Origin: Maricaulis maris MCS10
GTDB taxonomy: Bacteria > Pseudomonadota > Alphaproteobacteria > Caulobacterales > Maricaulaceae
Direction of reading: 5' to 3'
Length of the DNA: 64,000 nt
Assembly: GCF_000014745.1 (NCBI RefSeq)
Contig: NC_008347.1
Coordinates: 620,001-684,000 of the forward strand
This document shows positions 53,591-62,504 of this stretch, piece after piece. The notes under the pieces are model-generated. The model worked only from the letters and a program-made list of their open reading frames with translations, did no database searches and was not told the DNA's origin. The position numbers were made by a program, and so were the translations under genes. Position 1 is the first letter of the stretch. Each line of letters opens with the position of its first letter.

Positions 53591-55255
53591 ATGTCGATAA
53601 GGTTGATGACAGCGGGGCTGGCCGCGGCGGTGTTGCTTTCCGGGAGTGCCCTGGCGCAATCCGCCGGGGAGGCTGCGAACGCGCTGCGTGAGCGCCTCCT
53701 GCCGGTCGAGCCCTCGGTGGATGGCGAGCCGCTCGACGCGGTGCTCGAGCGAGTTTTGACCGACCTCGCCACACTTCCCGACCCGCCCGACCGCCGGCCC
53801 CTGATTGAAAGCCTCGACACTGAGCTCCGCGACGCGGTCGATGCGGCCCTGGCCGAGGGGCGGAGCGAAGACGCGCTGTTCGGGATGGAGAGTTATCTGC
53901 CGCACTTGCTGCCGTTGATCGATGCAGCCGCGCAGCAGAGCTGGATCGACCGCTATATCGCCACATCTGGCGCGGCCTTTGAAGCCCACCCCGATTGGCT
54001 GGGTGAGAGCGGGGCAGCGCGTTTCCATCGCGAGCTCGTTGCTGCCGACCAGCATGACGCCGCCGAACGTGTGGCGGACGCCCATATCGCCCAGCTCGAT
54101 GCGGCCCTGATCCGGTTGGAGGACGTCGAGCTGCCATGGGCGCTGGCAGAGGCACGCCTTCAGGCGCGGGATATGGGCCGCCTCGATGCCGAACGCGGCT
54201 ATCGCGATCAGGCCGCGGCGTGGTTGCTCGATCATCCGAATTCACGGCCTGGAGATACCCTGCTGGACTGGTCCGTCGCCTGGGGGCCGGAAGAGCGTGC
54301 CCTGGCTCACCGCTTCATGGAGATCTTGCCGGAGGATCGTCTGAACGACGCGATCTTTCTGCCCTTTCGCGATGAGCGCCGCATCCTGTCGCTTCGTCTC
54401 GATATCGCTGAAGGGCGTGCAACACCTGGCGAGGCCATCGAGGCGGTCTGGCAGCGGCCCTGGTCCGAGCGGCGGCGCGGCATCGACGATGCGGCTGATC
54501 TGCTCGACGCCGTCATTCGCGATCTGGATGGTGCCGGGGAGCGCGACGCCGCGATATCCCTGCTGAACACTTATCAGACGATGATGCTGGACAGTTTCGG
54601 CGTTCGTCTCGCGGTGTTGTGGAGCGAGTTGGGGGACTGCACCCGCACGCGCGCTGCCGTGCAGCTGACCGTCCATGCCGATGCACCGCCGCGAGGGGCC
54701 GCGCTGCGTCTCGATCGCGGTGACGACCGGGCGGAAAGGGATCAATGGGACAATGTCATTGGCCACGGCTTGGCGGACACGCAGATTGCGCGTCATCAGG
54801 AGGGCGGCTGGCGACCCCGCATGGGGGCAGCGCTGCTTGCCTGCGAGGGCACGGGCTATGCCAATCTCGCTGTCGAAATCCAGACGCGCGACGACGAAAT
54901 CGACGGATTTGATCGCTGGGAAAACGCGGACCATTGGCTTGCGCTGTGGGCGACCCTTCGCGACGCCGATGATCGGCGGGCGCTGGAAGCGGCCTTGTGG
55001 CGTCGGCTCACCCGATCGGAGAATGAGTGGGAAGAGGGCATCGTGCCGGCTTTGCTGGTGATGGATACCGGGCGCCGGCACGAGATGCGGGACCGGCTGC
55101 AGCTGATGGCCTTGATGGTCCGGGGAATGCCGGAGGCAGACCAGGCCAACTGGGCGCCGATCTACCGGGCGCTGGTCTGGAATCAGGCCGTCGAACTGGG
55201 CGCAGATGACCGCTTTGCCACCCTGTTGGTGCTCGCCGCCACAATGCCCGACTAA
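53591..55255 (+). CDS. secreted protein of unknown function
   Basis: 554 residues. Signal peptide 1-21 (LAAAVLLSGSALAQS). The mature part is almost entirely helical, acidic, rich in Ala/Leu/Arg/Asp with recurring A-x2-L and W residues, suggesting a helical-repeat superstructure. Two cysteines (near 338 and 418) may pair. No domain named. It follows the DUF6768 gene by 36 bases and could belong to the sigma-factor transcript. Confidence 0.62.
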   Translation: MSIRLMTAGLAAAVLLSGSALAQSAGEAANALRERLLPVEPSVDGEPLDAVLERVLTDLATLPDPPDRRPLIESLDTELRDAVDAALAEGRSEDALFGMESYLPHLLPLIDAAAQQSWIDRYIATSGAAFEAHPDWLGESGAARFHRELVAADQHDAAERVADAHIAQLDAALIRLEDVELPWALAEARLQARDMGRLDAERGYRDQAAAWLLDHPNSRPGDTLLDWSVAWGPEERALAHRFMEILPEDRLNDAIFLPFRDERRILSLRLDIAEGRATPGEAIEAVWQRPWSERRRGIDDAADLLDAVIRDLDGAGERDAAISLLNTYQTMMLDSFGVRLAVLWSELGDCTRTRAAVQLTVHADAPPRGAALRLDRGDDRAERDQWDNVIGHGLADTQIARHQEGGWRPRMGAALLACEGTGYANLAVEIQTRDDEIDGFDRWENADHWLALWATLRDADDRRALEAALWRRLTRSENEWEEGIVPALLVMDTGRRHEMRDRLQLMALMVRGMPEADQANWAPIYRALVWNQAVELGADDRFATLLVLAATMPD

Positions 55256-55412
55256 CCCACTCCCCCATTCACGAATGACAGCCATTCGCATCACAGCGGC
55301 GTGAAGGGGTTACAATCGGCGGATCGGCTCCCCAAATAGGTCTCGGACGAGGCGCTGGGGACGTGCAAATGCCGCATGTCGGTTGGCGCCTCGATGGGAT
55401 AGGATACGTGTC

Positions 55413-56300
55413 ATGGCCAATGCAGTTTCAATGACGCTCTCACCCGAACAGGGGTTGTCGAGCTATCTGTCGGAAATCCGTCGTTTTCCAATGCTGGAAA
55501 AGGACGAGGAATTCATGCTGGGCAAGCGCTGGCGTGAGCACGAGGATGGCGGCGCCGCGGAAAAGCTTGTCACTTCCCATCTTCGCCTCGTGGCCAAGAT
55601 CGCCATGGGCTATCGCGGCTATGGCCTGCCGATCGCCGAAGTGATCTCCGAAGGCAATGTCGGCCTGATGCAGGCGGTCAAGAAATTCGATCCCGACAAG
55701 GGCTTCCGCCTGGCGACCTACGCCATGTGGTGGATCCGCGCCTCGATCCAGGAATACATCCTGCGTTCGTGGTCGCTGGTGAAAATGGGCACGACGGCGG
55801 CCCAGAAGAAGCTGTTCTTCAACCTGCGCCGGATGAAAAGCCAGATGCAGGCCCTTGATGAGGGTGATCTCAAGCCGGACCAGGTCGAGGCCATCGCCAC
55901 CAAGCTGGGCGTCACCAATGACGAGGTGATGTCGATGAATGGTCGCCTGTCCGGTCCCGACGCCTCACTCAACGCGCCGCTGCGCGGTACCGAGGGCGAA
56001 GGTCAGTGGCAGGACTGGCTGTCCGACGACACGGCTGAAAGCCAGGAAGACGAGCTGGCCGAGAGCGACGAGTTCGACACCCGGATGCAATTGCTGCAAT
56101 CGGCGATGGGCGAGCTCAATGAGCGCGAGCAGCACATCTTGCAGGAGCGCCGGCTGTCGGAAGACCCGAAAACCCTGGAAGAACTGGCCGAGCATTACGG
56201 CGTCAGCCGAGAGCGTATCCGCCAGATCGAGGTGCGAGCCTTTGAAAAGCTGCAAAAGGCGATGAAAGCCATGGCCAGCGAACAGGGCCTGATGAACTAG
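55413..56300 (+). CDS. rpoH: heat-shock sigma factor RpoH (sigma-32)
   Basis: 295 residues from ATG 55413 (MANAVSMTLSPEQGLSSYLS). Region 2 includes EGNVGLMQAVKKFDPDKGFR and LATYAMWWIRASIQEYILRS. The RpoH box is TTAAQKKLFFNLRRMK, and region 4 reads TLEELAEHYGVSRERIRQIE. Usual alphaproteobacterial RpoH length. It directs heat-shock transcription. Upstream (55256-55412) is a CTCCCCAAAT segment reminiscent of a sigma-32 -10 element, but no convincing -35 partner stands at the right distance. A strong terminator follows. Confidence 0.95.
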   Translation: MANAVSMTLSPEQGLSSYLSEIRRFPMLEKDEEFMLGKRWREHEDGGAAEKLVTSHLRLVAKIAMGYRGYGLPIAEVISEGNVGLMQAVKKFDPDKGFRLATYAMWWIRASIQEYILRSWSLVKMGTTAAQKKLFFNLRRMKSQMQALDEGDLKPDQVEAIATKLGVTNDEVMSMNGRLSGPDASLNAPLRGTEGEGQWQDWLSDDTAESQEDELAESDEFDTRMQLLQSAMGELNEREQHILQERRLSEDPKTLEELAEHYGVSRERIRQIEVRAFEKLQKAMKAMASEQGLMN

Positions 56301-56343
56301 CTGTCAAAGCCGGGCCGGTCGATCCCTGCCGCACTGCCAGAAC

Positions 56344-56384
56344 AAAGGCCTGCCTGTCCGTGACCGGACCGGCAGGCCTTTTTC
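56344..56384. terminator. bidirectional intrinsic terminator after rpoH
   Basis: Stem AAAGGCCTGCC (56344-56354) with GGCAGGCCTTT (56371-56381), inner stem GTCCG/CGGAC, followed by a T-run on the plus strand and preceded by A residues that give a T-run on the minus strand. It separates rpoH from the convergent membrane-protein gene. Confidence 0.9.
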
Positions 56385-56406
56385 GTTGCGGACGGTCAGC
56401 CTGCCA

Positions 56407-57072
56407 CTACGGCAGCTTCGCCCGCGCCAGACCCAGCGCGATGCCGGCCTGGCCGAGATAATAGGTCACCCAGACAACCGGGCCGGCCCAGTCGAGTTGT
56501 CCGGCGAACAGGCGCATGGCCAGGACGCTGTCGGATACCAGGAAAAGAAGCGCGCCGATCAAAGCGAGCGCAGGCGCCCGGCCGAGAATGGCGAGAACCG
56601 TCATGACCAGGATGATGCCGTTATAGACCGAGGCGGCGACCCGCAATTCGCCGAAATGCGGTTGCAGCCAGTTCAGCATGGCGAGGCCGAACAGGGCGAC
56701 CACCAGGGCCGCTATCCGGCTCATCCCGCCGCGGGGACCGGCCTTGAAGCGCCATTGGGCGAACAGCCAGATATAGACCAGATGACCCAGTCCGAAGGCA
56801 GCAATGCCCAGTGGCAGCACGCTTTCATCCAACGCCAGAAAGACATCTCCGGTGGCGCCCAGCGCCAGCCCGACAGCCAGAACGAGATGTTTCTGCCGGA
56901 GGGCGTAAAGGGCCAGGAGTACGATCCCCGCCGCCTTGATCACCACGTCGAGCGGGAAGGGGGCGGAAAGCCCGAAATCGTCGAACAGGTAGATAGCCGC
57001 GAAGATCGCCGAGGCGGCCAGGATGATCCGGTCGGTGCGGTTTTGCGGCAATGTGTTTGCAAGCAGTGTCAT
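56407..57072 (-). CDS. YhhN family membrane protein (lysoplasmalogenase-like)
   Basis: 221 residues with about eight membrane helices. Conserved YhhN/TMEM86 features: KAAGIVLLALYALRQKH near residue 45, GATGDVFLALD near 72 and FLVSDSVLAMRLF near 178, the two acidic motifs thought to form the active site. Mammalian TMEM86B hydrolyses lysoplasmalogen; the bacterial activity is less well defined. Start at the complement of 57070-57072 is preceded by GGGGAGA. Divergent from the esterase gene, 43 bases apart. Confidence 0.85.
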   Translation of the reverse strand: MTLLANTLPQNRTDRIILAASAIFAAIYLFDDFGLSAPFPLDVVIKAAGIVLLALYALRQKHLVLAVGLALGATGDVFLALDESVLPLGIAAFGLGHLVYIWLFAQWRFKAGPRGGMSRIAALVVALFGLAMLNWLQPHFGELRVAASVYNGIILVMTVLAILGRAPALALIGALLFLVSDSVLAMRLFAGQLDWAGPVVWVTYYLGQAGIALGLARAKLP

Positions 57073-57115
57073 CTGGTCTCCCCTCGACAGACCGACCCAC
57101 GCTAGACTGGCTCGC

Positions 57116-58438
57116 ATGATGGGGCAAAGGGGACAGGGCAGGTGTGTTGCGGCGGCGCTGATGGCGGGGATCGCTGTGATGGCCGCTGCTGCGGCCGGGC
57201 AGGCGCAATCGCCTGATCACAGTGACAACAGCGGTGGAGGCGGTGACGGGGCTCTGACGATCCCGGTGGTCGCCGGGCTGGAAGCGATGCTGGCCGAACG
57301 CCCCCATGCCCGCGATGAAGCCTGGCGTACCCTGTCACAGCCGCGTCTGCCGCTTCGATCCCTCGACCCCGACAATCCCGGCCACGCCCTCGTGACTTTC
57401 GCCTGGCGCGGTGATGCGCAGACGAGGTCAGTGCGACTGGACAGTGTGATCAATGCGCCACGCGCCCGCCAGCCGGTGACCGACTATATCGCCGATTTCA
57501 CCCTGTCCATGACCCGTCTGGAGGGCGCCGATATCTGGACGCTGACCCTCTCGGTGCCGCGCGATGTCGAGGCGGTCTACTCCTTTCTGGTCGAACGCGA
57601 GGGCCGGGTGCAGCGCTGGTCCGACCCGGCCAATCCGGCCCGGATGGGTGGGCAGGACGGCGAGTCGCTACTGCGTCTCGACCGTGCCCCGCGCGCTGAT
57701 ATTCACCGACCGCTAGCCTTTGACGAGACGATCACCGCACAACGCCTGACCGTCGACAGTGCGGCGCTGGGGCGATCGGTGCAGCTGGATTTGTTCCGCC
57801 TGCCGGACGCGCCCGACGATGCGCCGGTCCTGATCCTCTATGACGCCTTTTTATGGGGCGAGCGCGCGAGGGCGAGTGACATGCTGGCCCGCCTCGCGAC
57901 CCGCGGCGATATCCCCCCGACCCATCTGGTCCTGATCGACCAGCTCGACCCCGCCAGCGCCAATCATGCCTATGCCGACCAGGCCGCTTTCATCGCCGAT
58001 GAATTGCTGCCCGCCCTGCAAGCAGAAGCCGGTCTGGCGCCGCGCCGTGAAACGACGCTGCTGGCCGGGGCCTCGCGTCGCGGCCTGTCGGCCAGCCTCA
58101 CGGCGTTGGCGAGACCCGACACGATCGGCGGCGTGATCTCCTTGTCAGGCTCTTTCTACTGGGCACCCGACGGCGCTGCGCCGGAATGGGCGCGCCGCCA
58201 GTTGGTGCCAGCTCCGGATGAGGCACCGCGTTTTCATCTTGCGGCCGGGCGCCTGGAGACTATCGTGACCTCAACCAATCAGGGCCATGTCATGCTGGAG
58301 ACCAACCGGGCAATGGCGCAGGCCCTGACCGAACACGGATATCCGGTCGAGCTGGCCGTCTATCCCGGCGGCCATGACATCGCCGGCTGGCGAAGCGCCC
58401 TGGCGGACGGGCTGGTGGGGTTGTTGGGGGATAGGTAA
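57116..58438 (+). CDS. exported Fes-like esterase of alpha/beta hydrolase fold
   Basis: 440 residues. Signal peptide about 1-30 (MAAAAAGQAQS). An N-terminal beta-sandwich domain (about 45-200) of enterochelin-esterase type contains VTFAWRGDAQTRSVRLDSV and YSFLVEREG. The esterase D-like domain follows: VLILYDAFLWGE, TTLLAGASRRGLSASLTAL with nucleophile Ser in G-A-S-R-R, and a His in YPGGHDIAGW near the C-terminus. Family members cleave siderophore esters; the substrate here is not known and no siderophore genes adjoin. ATG 57119 is an equal alternative start. Confidence 0.78.
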   Translation: MMGQRGQGRCVAAALMAGIAVMAAAAAGQAQSPDHSDNSGGGGDGALTIPVVAGLEAMLAERPHARDEAWRTLSQPRLPLRSLDPDNPGHALVTFAWRGDAQTRSVRLDSVINAPRARQPVTDYIADFTLSMTRLEGADIWTLTLSVPRDVEAVYSFLVEREGRVQRWSDPANPARMGGQDGESLLRLDRAPRADIHRPLAFDETITAQRLTVDSAALGRSVQLDLFRLPDAPDDAPVLILYDAFLWGERARASDMLARLATRGDIPPTHLVLIDQLDPASANHAYADQAAFIADELLPALQAEAGLAPRRETTLLAGASRRGLSASLTALARPDTIGGVISLSGSFYWAPDGAAPEWARRQLVPAPDEAPRFHLAAGRLETIVTSTNQGHVMLETNRAMAQALTEHGYPVELAVYPGGHDIAGWRSALADGLVGLLGDR

Positions 58439-58466
58439 CGCATGGCCGCGCCCGGCGCGGAGCGGT

Positions 58467-58597
58467 CCATAGACCACTTGTCAGCCAGCGGGCCGTATCC
58501 GTTTCTTCAGGTCAAGGGCGGCCCAGCCGCCGCTCCGCGGGCATGCCCCTTGACCTGAAGAAACGGATACGGCGATCTCTCGGCAAGTGGTTTATGG
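58467..58597 (-). repeat. large palindromic element (family A), copy 3, opposite orientation
   Basis: Outer arms 58467-58480 and 58584-58597 (CCATAGACCACTTG against CAAGTGGTTTATGG). Inner arms 58493-58518 and 58547-58572 form a perfect 26-bp stem beginning CCGTATCCG. The left internal segment TCAGCCAGC is the complement of the right segment of copy 1, and CTCTCGGC on the right is the complement of its left segment. This copy is therefore reversed relative to copies 1 and 2. Confidence 0.85.
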
Positions 58598-58643
58598 CGG
58601 GGTGTGCGCCGCGGGCGCCGGGTCGTTCACGGCATCCATTTGC

Positions 58644-59978
58644 CTATTTCGGCGGCTTCACCCCACCGCTGGCCGGGCGCTGTGTGGCGTTTGTCAGGCG
58701 ACCGGCGGCGAAGTCCTCCAGATAGGGGATCCAGCGCTCCGAGCGGGCGGCGATGTAGATCATCGGGCCGCGCGGGTTGGAGCGGAAATTGCTGTCGGTG
58801 GCGACGACGAAATACTCATTGCCCTCACGCACCATGAAGGGCGAACCGCTGTCGCCGCGGGTGGTGTCGCAGTCATGGGCCATGGTGTTGTCATTGGCGA
58901 TCTCGACCATGTGACAGCCGATATTGCCGGACAGGTGGGCGCCGGTATCCCAGCTATAGCCGCCCTGATAGAGGTCGGCCTGCATGGCGCCGCGACGACC
59001 TTCCGTGTCGACCAGTCCGCGTACGCCAACATGACCGAGCGTGTCGCCCAGCCGCTGGTCGATGCGCAGCAGTGCCCAGTCGGTGCCGTCGATCTCGTCA
59101 CCAGAGGAAAAGCGCTGGTCGTCCCAGTCCGGGTCGATGAAATGGTCGATCACCCGCGCCGAGAGCGGACCGCCCGGGCGGTCGTAGGCGGTCTGGAACA
59201 CGCCGCGCGAGTCGGTGCGGCCATCGCCATTGATGCAGTGCGAGGCGGTGATCAGTATGTCGGGACCGATCAGGGTCGCCGTGCAGGCGCCGCCACTGTC
59301 GAAATCGACCTGTCCGACGACGTTCCAGGGGAAGACCGAGGTGTCGTGGAAGACGCGGTCATCATGGCCGAAATAATGGTCATTGATGGTCAGCGGGCGC
59401 TCGCGGCCGATGCAGTCGGCACGGTCCGACCGCTCGGCGCAACGGCCATCGCCGATGCCCGGCTCGCTGCACACACCGTCAAAGGCGGTCTCGCAGCTGT
59501 CATTGCGAAAGCGCAGCTCGATGATGGCACCGCAATCAGCCAGGTCCGTGCCCTGGGTACAGGCACCGGTGCCGAAGCCCGGCTCGTCGCACTCGCCATC
59601 ATTGGCCCAGCGGCAGGTATTGTCCTCGACACCTTCCACGATGCGCCAGCAATCGGAATAGTCCGTGCCGACCTGGCAGGCGCCGGTGCCGATGCCGGGG
59701 TCGTCGCACTCGCCATCATTGGCCCACTGGCAGGTGTCATTGCCGGTATAGCGCGTGGACGGCGCGGCGCCGCCGCCGGGCTTGGGAGGCTTGACGTCGA
59801 CCTGGCGCAGCCAGTTGCCGATCTCGCGGCTGGTCAGGCGTTCGCTTGCGGGCTCGGCTGAAGCTTCGACAGGTGGGGCGCCGGCAAGGACGGGCCCGTC
59901 CTGGGCTGCCAGTGGAGCCGACAGGCCCAGACCTGATGCCAAGAGTGCCAGTACGGCGATCCGGATGTGATGGCGCAT
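58644..59978 (-). CDS. secreted trypsin/V8-like serine protease with three Cys-rich repeats
   Basis: 444 residues, signal peptide 1-25. After a linker come three Cys-rich units (about 80-190) of pattern C-x-W/F-A/x-x-D-G-x-C-x6-G-x2-C-x4-D-x2-D-C: TCQWANDGECDDPGIGTGAC, TCRWANDGECDEPGFGTGAC and SCETAFDGVCSEPGIGDGRC. They resemble Notch/LNR-type calcium-binding modules. The protease domain (about 205-430) has ILITASHCINGDG (His), TDWALLRID (Asp) and TTRGDSGSPFMV (Ser), plus disulfide cysteines. Likely extracellular endopeptidase; substrate and activation unknown. No neighbour shares its transcript. Confidence 0.82.
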   Translation of the reverse strand: MRHHIRIAVLALLASGLGLSAPLAAQDGPVLAGAPPVEASAEPASERLTSREIGNWLRQVDVKPPKPGGGAAPSTRYTGNDTCQWANDGECDDPGIGTGACQVGTDYSDCWRIVEGVEDNTCRWANDGECDEPGFGTGACTQGTDLADCGAIIELRFRNDSCETAFDGVCSEPGIGDGRCAERSDRADCIGRERPLTINDHYFGHDDRVFHDTSVFPWNVVGQVDFDSGGACTATLIGPDILITASHCINGDGRTDSRGVFQTAYDRPGGPLSARVIDHFIDPDWDDQRFSSGDEIDGTDWALLRIDQRLGDTLGHVGVRGLVDTEGRRGAMQADLYQGGYSWDTGAHLSGNIGCHMVEIANDNTMAHDCDTTRGDSGSPFMVREGNEYFVVATDSNFRSNPRGPMIYIAARSERWIPYLEDFAAGRLTNATQRPASGGVKPPK

Positions 59979-60189
59979 GATGAGCTCCCGTCCCCTGTAT
60001 TTTTCCGCTTATCGGTCAGTTTCGCGGCATTTCCAAGCGCTTCCCCCGAAGCACCCCCGCCTGACATCTGACGTTCAGGAGGATGACTGGAAGCTGAACG
60101 CGGTCTTCAAGCGCGGCTCAGGCGTGGTGTGGTCTTGTGTGGCCATCAAACACCGGCGCCCCCGGCCGGACCGTTACAGGAGACACGTC

Positions 60190-60693
60190 ATGAAGCCCCT
60201 CAAAGCCCGCCTTCCCATAGCCCTGCTGGCCCTGGCCGGCTCTGTCCTCGCGACCGGTGCCGCCAGCGCCGGAACCTGGCATCTCAATGCCGGTGCCTGC
60301 CCGGACCTGCGAGAGGGCCGGATCGACTCCCGCTACGATGGCGGCCGGTATGACCGCCGAGAAGACAGGCGCGACCGCAGCGTGATCGATTGCCCGAACT
60401 CGGCCTGGTCCTATGAGCCGGATCGCTGGGAGCGCGACCGCCAGTATATGAGGATCGCCGCGCAGCCGCGCAGTCCGGGCCTGGTCTATGTCGCTCGCAA
60501 TGGTGACTTCTTTGTTCGTGATTATCGCGGCCAGACGCGCTGGATCGACGTGGAAGTCCACTATCCCCGCGCCTTCCATGGCCGTCGTTTCGCGCCGGAC
60601 CGCCGCGATCTTGACCGTCATCCGCTGGCGCCGCATCCGCGCGATCGCCACCCCATGATCCGTCCGGCCCCGCGCCCGTATCGCGGCTGGTGA
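60190..60693 (+). CDS. secreted Arg-rich hypothetical protein
   Basis: 167 residues. Signal peptide 1-27 (ALAGSVLATGAASAG), then GTWHLNAGACPDLREGR, a basic Tyr/Arg/Asp-rich middle (YDRREDRRDRSVIDCPNSAW) and a His/Pro/Arg tail. Two cysteines (near 37 and 66) probably pair. No domain. The Tyr/Arg content suggests an RNA- or polyanion-binding or merely disordered envelope protein. ATG 60190 is preceded by CAGGAGA. Confidence 0.6.
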   Translation: MKPLKARLPIALLALAGSVLATGAASAGTWHLNAGACPDLREGRIDSRYDGGRYDRREDRRDRSVIDCPNSAWSYEPDRWERDRQYMRIAAQPRSPGLVYVARNGDFFVRDYRGQTRWIDVEVHYPRAFHGRRFAPDRRDLDRHPLAPHPRDRHPMIRPAPRPYRGW

Positions 60694-60718
60694 CCGACAG
60701 AATAGCGCCGGTCCCGGT

Positions 60719-61540
60719 TCAGACCGTGATCCGTCCGTCCAGATAGCGAGGCGCGTGGCCGTAAAGGGTCACGCGTCCGCCTTTGGGAGCGACGTCCAGC
60801 GCGCCGGGTCGCGGACCGATCTGGCGGGCCGACAGGCGCATCTTGTCGAGGCGCTCGCCCCAATAGGGCGCCAGCGTGCAATGGGCCGAGCCGGTCACCG
60901 GATCCTCGTCGACACCCGAAGTCGGCGCGAAAAAGCGTGACACGAAGTCGGTCTTGTCGCCCGGCGCGGTCAGGATGATGTTGGTTTCCAGCGCCCGCAG
61001 CCGGCCATGATCCGGCTCGGCCAGGCGCACCGCGGCCTCGTCCGCCATCACCCACATCTGATAGCGGGCCCCGTGGATCCGGGTGACATCGAACACCGCT
61101 TGCGGTGAAGTCTCCACACCGAGCGCCGCTTCGATCGCCGCCGACTTCGCGGTCGGCTCGAAAGCGATGATCGGCAGATCCATGGCATAGCCATCGCCCT
61201 TGTTGTCACGACTGACCGCCAGCCGACCCGATCGGGTATCGAAAGCCGCGGTCCGGCCTTTCACCAGGCCTTCCTCAAGGACCACGGCGCCAGCCGCGAA
61301 GGTGGCATGGCCGCACAGGTCAACCTCGACCGTCGGGGTGAACCAGCGCAGATGCCAGCAGTCCTCACCCCTCGGGACGATGAAGGCCGTCTCGGACAGA
61401 TTGTTGGAATTGGCGATGCCGAGGAGTTCACTGTCCGACAGGAAATTGTCCATCAGGACCACGCCGGCCGGATTGCCCGAATGCGGGCGGCCCGGATCGG
61501 CGAAGCTGTGGATTTCGAAATAGCGCAGGCTGACCGTCAT
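60719..61540 (-). CDS. PhzF family isomerase-like protein
   Basis: 273 residues, family-typical. N-terminal RYFEIHSFADPGRPHSGNPA and GVVL, catalytic Glu in NSNNLSETAFIVP (about residue 51), LCGHATFAAGAVV near 76, and the mirrored C-terminal lobe with PTSGVDEDPVTGSAHCTLAP near 210. PhzF-fold enzymes shift double bonds or act as epimerases on small acids; the natural substrate of this one is unknown. It lies 12 bases after the thioredoxin-like gene and is probably co-transcribed with it. Confidence 0.9.
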   Translation of the reverse strand: MTVSLRYFEIHSFADPGRPHSGNPAGVVLMDNFLSDSELLGIANSNNLSETAFIVPRGEDCWHLRWFTPTVEVDLCGHATFAAGAVVLEEGLVKGRTAAFDTRSGRLAVSRDNKGDGYAMDLPIIAFEPTAKSAAIEAALGVETSPQAVFDVTRIHGARYQMWVMADEAAVRLAEPDHGRLRALETNIILTAPGDKTDFVSRFFAPTSGVDEDPVTGSAHCTLAPYWGERLDKMRLSARQIGPRPGALDVAPKGGRVTLYGHAPRYLDGRITV

Positions 61541-61552
61541 GGCGTCCGGCTC

Positions 61553-62389
61553 CTACCAGATGTCGCTGTCGTGCGGACGAAAGCGCAAGGCGAGGTCCGG
61601 ATCATCGGCGTCCAGTGCTGCCACGGTTGCGACCGTGAAGGGCTCGCCCTCGGCCCGCTCATTGAGGGCGCCGATCACCATCGCCCGTGCCTCATCGCGC
61701 AATTGCGACACGGTCCGCGGGAGGTTGCGGCGCCAATTGTCGACCTCGCGTTCCAGGGCCACCAGATTGTCGGGCTGATCGGCCGTATCGGCCTGGCGCC
61801 AGCGACCGATATCGCGATAGGCGGCGGACAGGCGCGTGCCTTCCTCCTCCTCGAAAATGTCGATCTCGATCATCATCGCCTGATAGACCAGCGAACTCTC
61901 GACCAGACCGCCTGTCGCCGGCCGGGCATCGGCCCAGCGCGCAAACCAGGCCCGGGCGGTCTCGATCGGGGTCGAATAGGCCGAGCCCCAGAAATTGCGC
62001 TCATCCCGGTTGAGCAGGGTTTCGTCGGCCGGATCAATCACGAAGACGGTGGGCGTGGCATAGATCGCGGCAACGCCGAAGCGTTGCATGATGTCATGGT
62101 TCCGGTCACGCCAGCCGACATCGATGTAGCGGGTGATGTAATGCGCCTCCAGTGTCGCGGCGAGCTCGGCATCTTCGAAATGATGCGCCAGGCCACGGCT
62201 GTCATGGCACCAGTTGGCACCGAGTACGAGCAGGAGACGTTTCTCTTCGGCCAGGGCCTGCGCCATCGCTGCATCGACCACCGCCATGGCGTCGTAATTC
62301 CCGTCAAAGGGCTGGGGGTGCTCGTCATCGGCCCGGACCGGGGTGATGACCAGCAGGAAGAAGCATCCGATGAAAGCGGCAAGACGCAT
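61553..62389 (-). CDS. exported thioredoxin-fold protein with single active-site Cys
   Basis: 278 residues from ATG at 62389. Signal peptide 1-21 (LAAFIGCFFLLVITPVRADD). Thioredoxin-like domain about 45-150: EEKRLLLVLGANWCHDSRGL with WCHDS in place of WCxxC, and YATPTVFVID with the cis-Pro. The resolving Cys is replaced by Ser, so a classic disulfide reductase cycle is unlikely. The C-terminal 120 residues are helical. In operon with the PhzF gene. Confidence 0.78.
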   Translation of the reverse strand: MRLAAFIGCFFLLVITPVRADDEHPQPFDGNYDAMAVVDAAMAQALAEEKRLLLVLGANWCHDSRGLAHHFEDAELAATLEAHYITRYIDVGWRDRNHDIMQRFGVAAIYATPTVFVIDPADETLLNRDERNFWGSAYSTPIETARAWFARWADARPATGGLVESSLVYQAMMIEIDIFEEEEGTRLSAAYRDIGRWRQADTADQPDNLVALEREVDNWRRNLPRTVSQLRDEARAMVIGALNERAEGEPFTVATVAALDADDPDLALRFRPHDSDIW

Positions 62390-62504
62390 GGGACAGGTCC
62401 TCGAATTGTGAGGCGGCCACTCAAGCATGATCAGGCGCGGTCGAACAGGCGGACGCGCTGCGCCCGCCTGTCACTGTCGCGATTGTGATCCTAGCCCGCC
62501 GTAA

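Noticed and set aside
55302-55336. Sigma-32 promoter for rpoH
   Set aside because: A CTCCCCAAAT word resembles the -10 element, but the nearest GTGAAG word lies too far upstream for the usual 13-15 base spacing.
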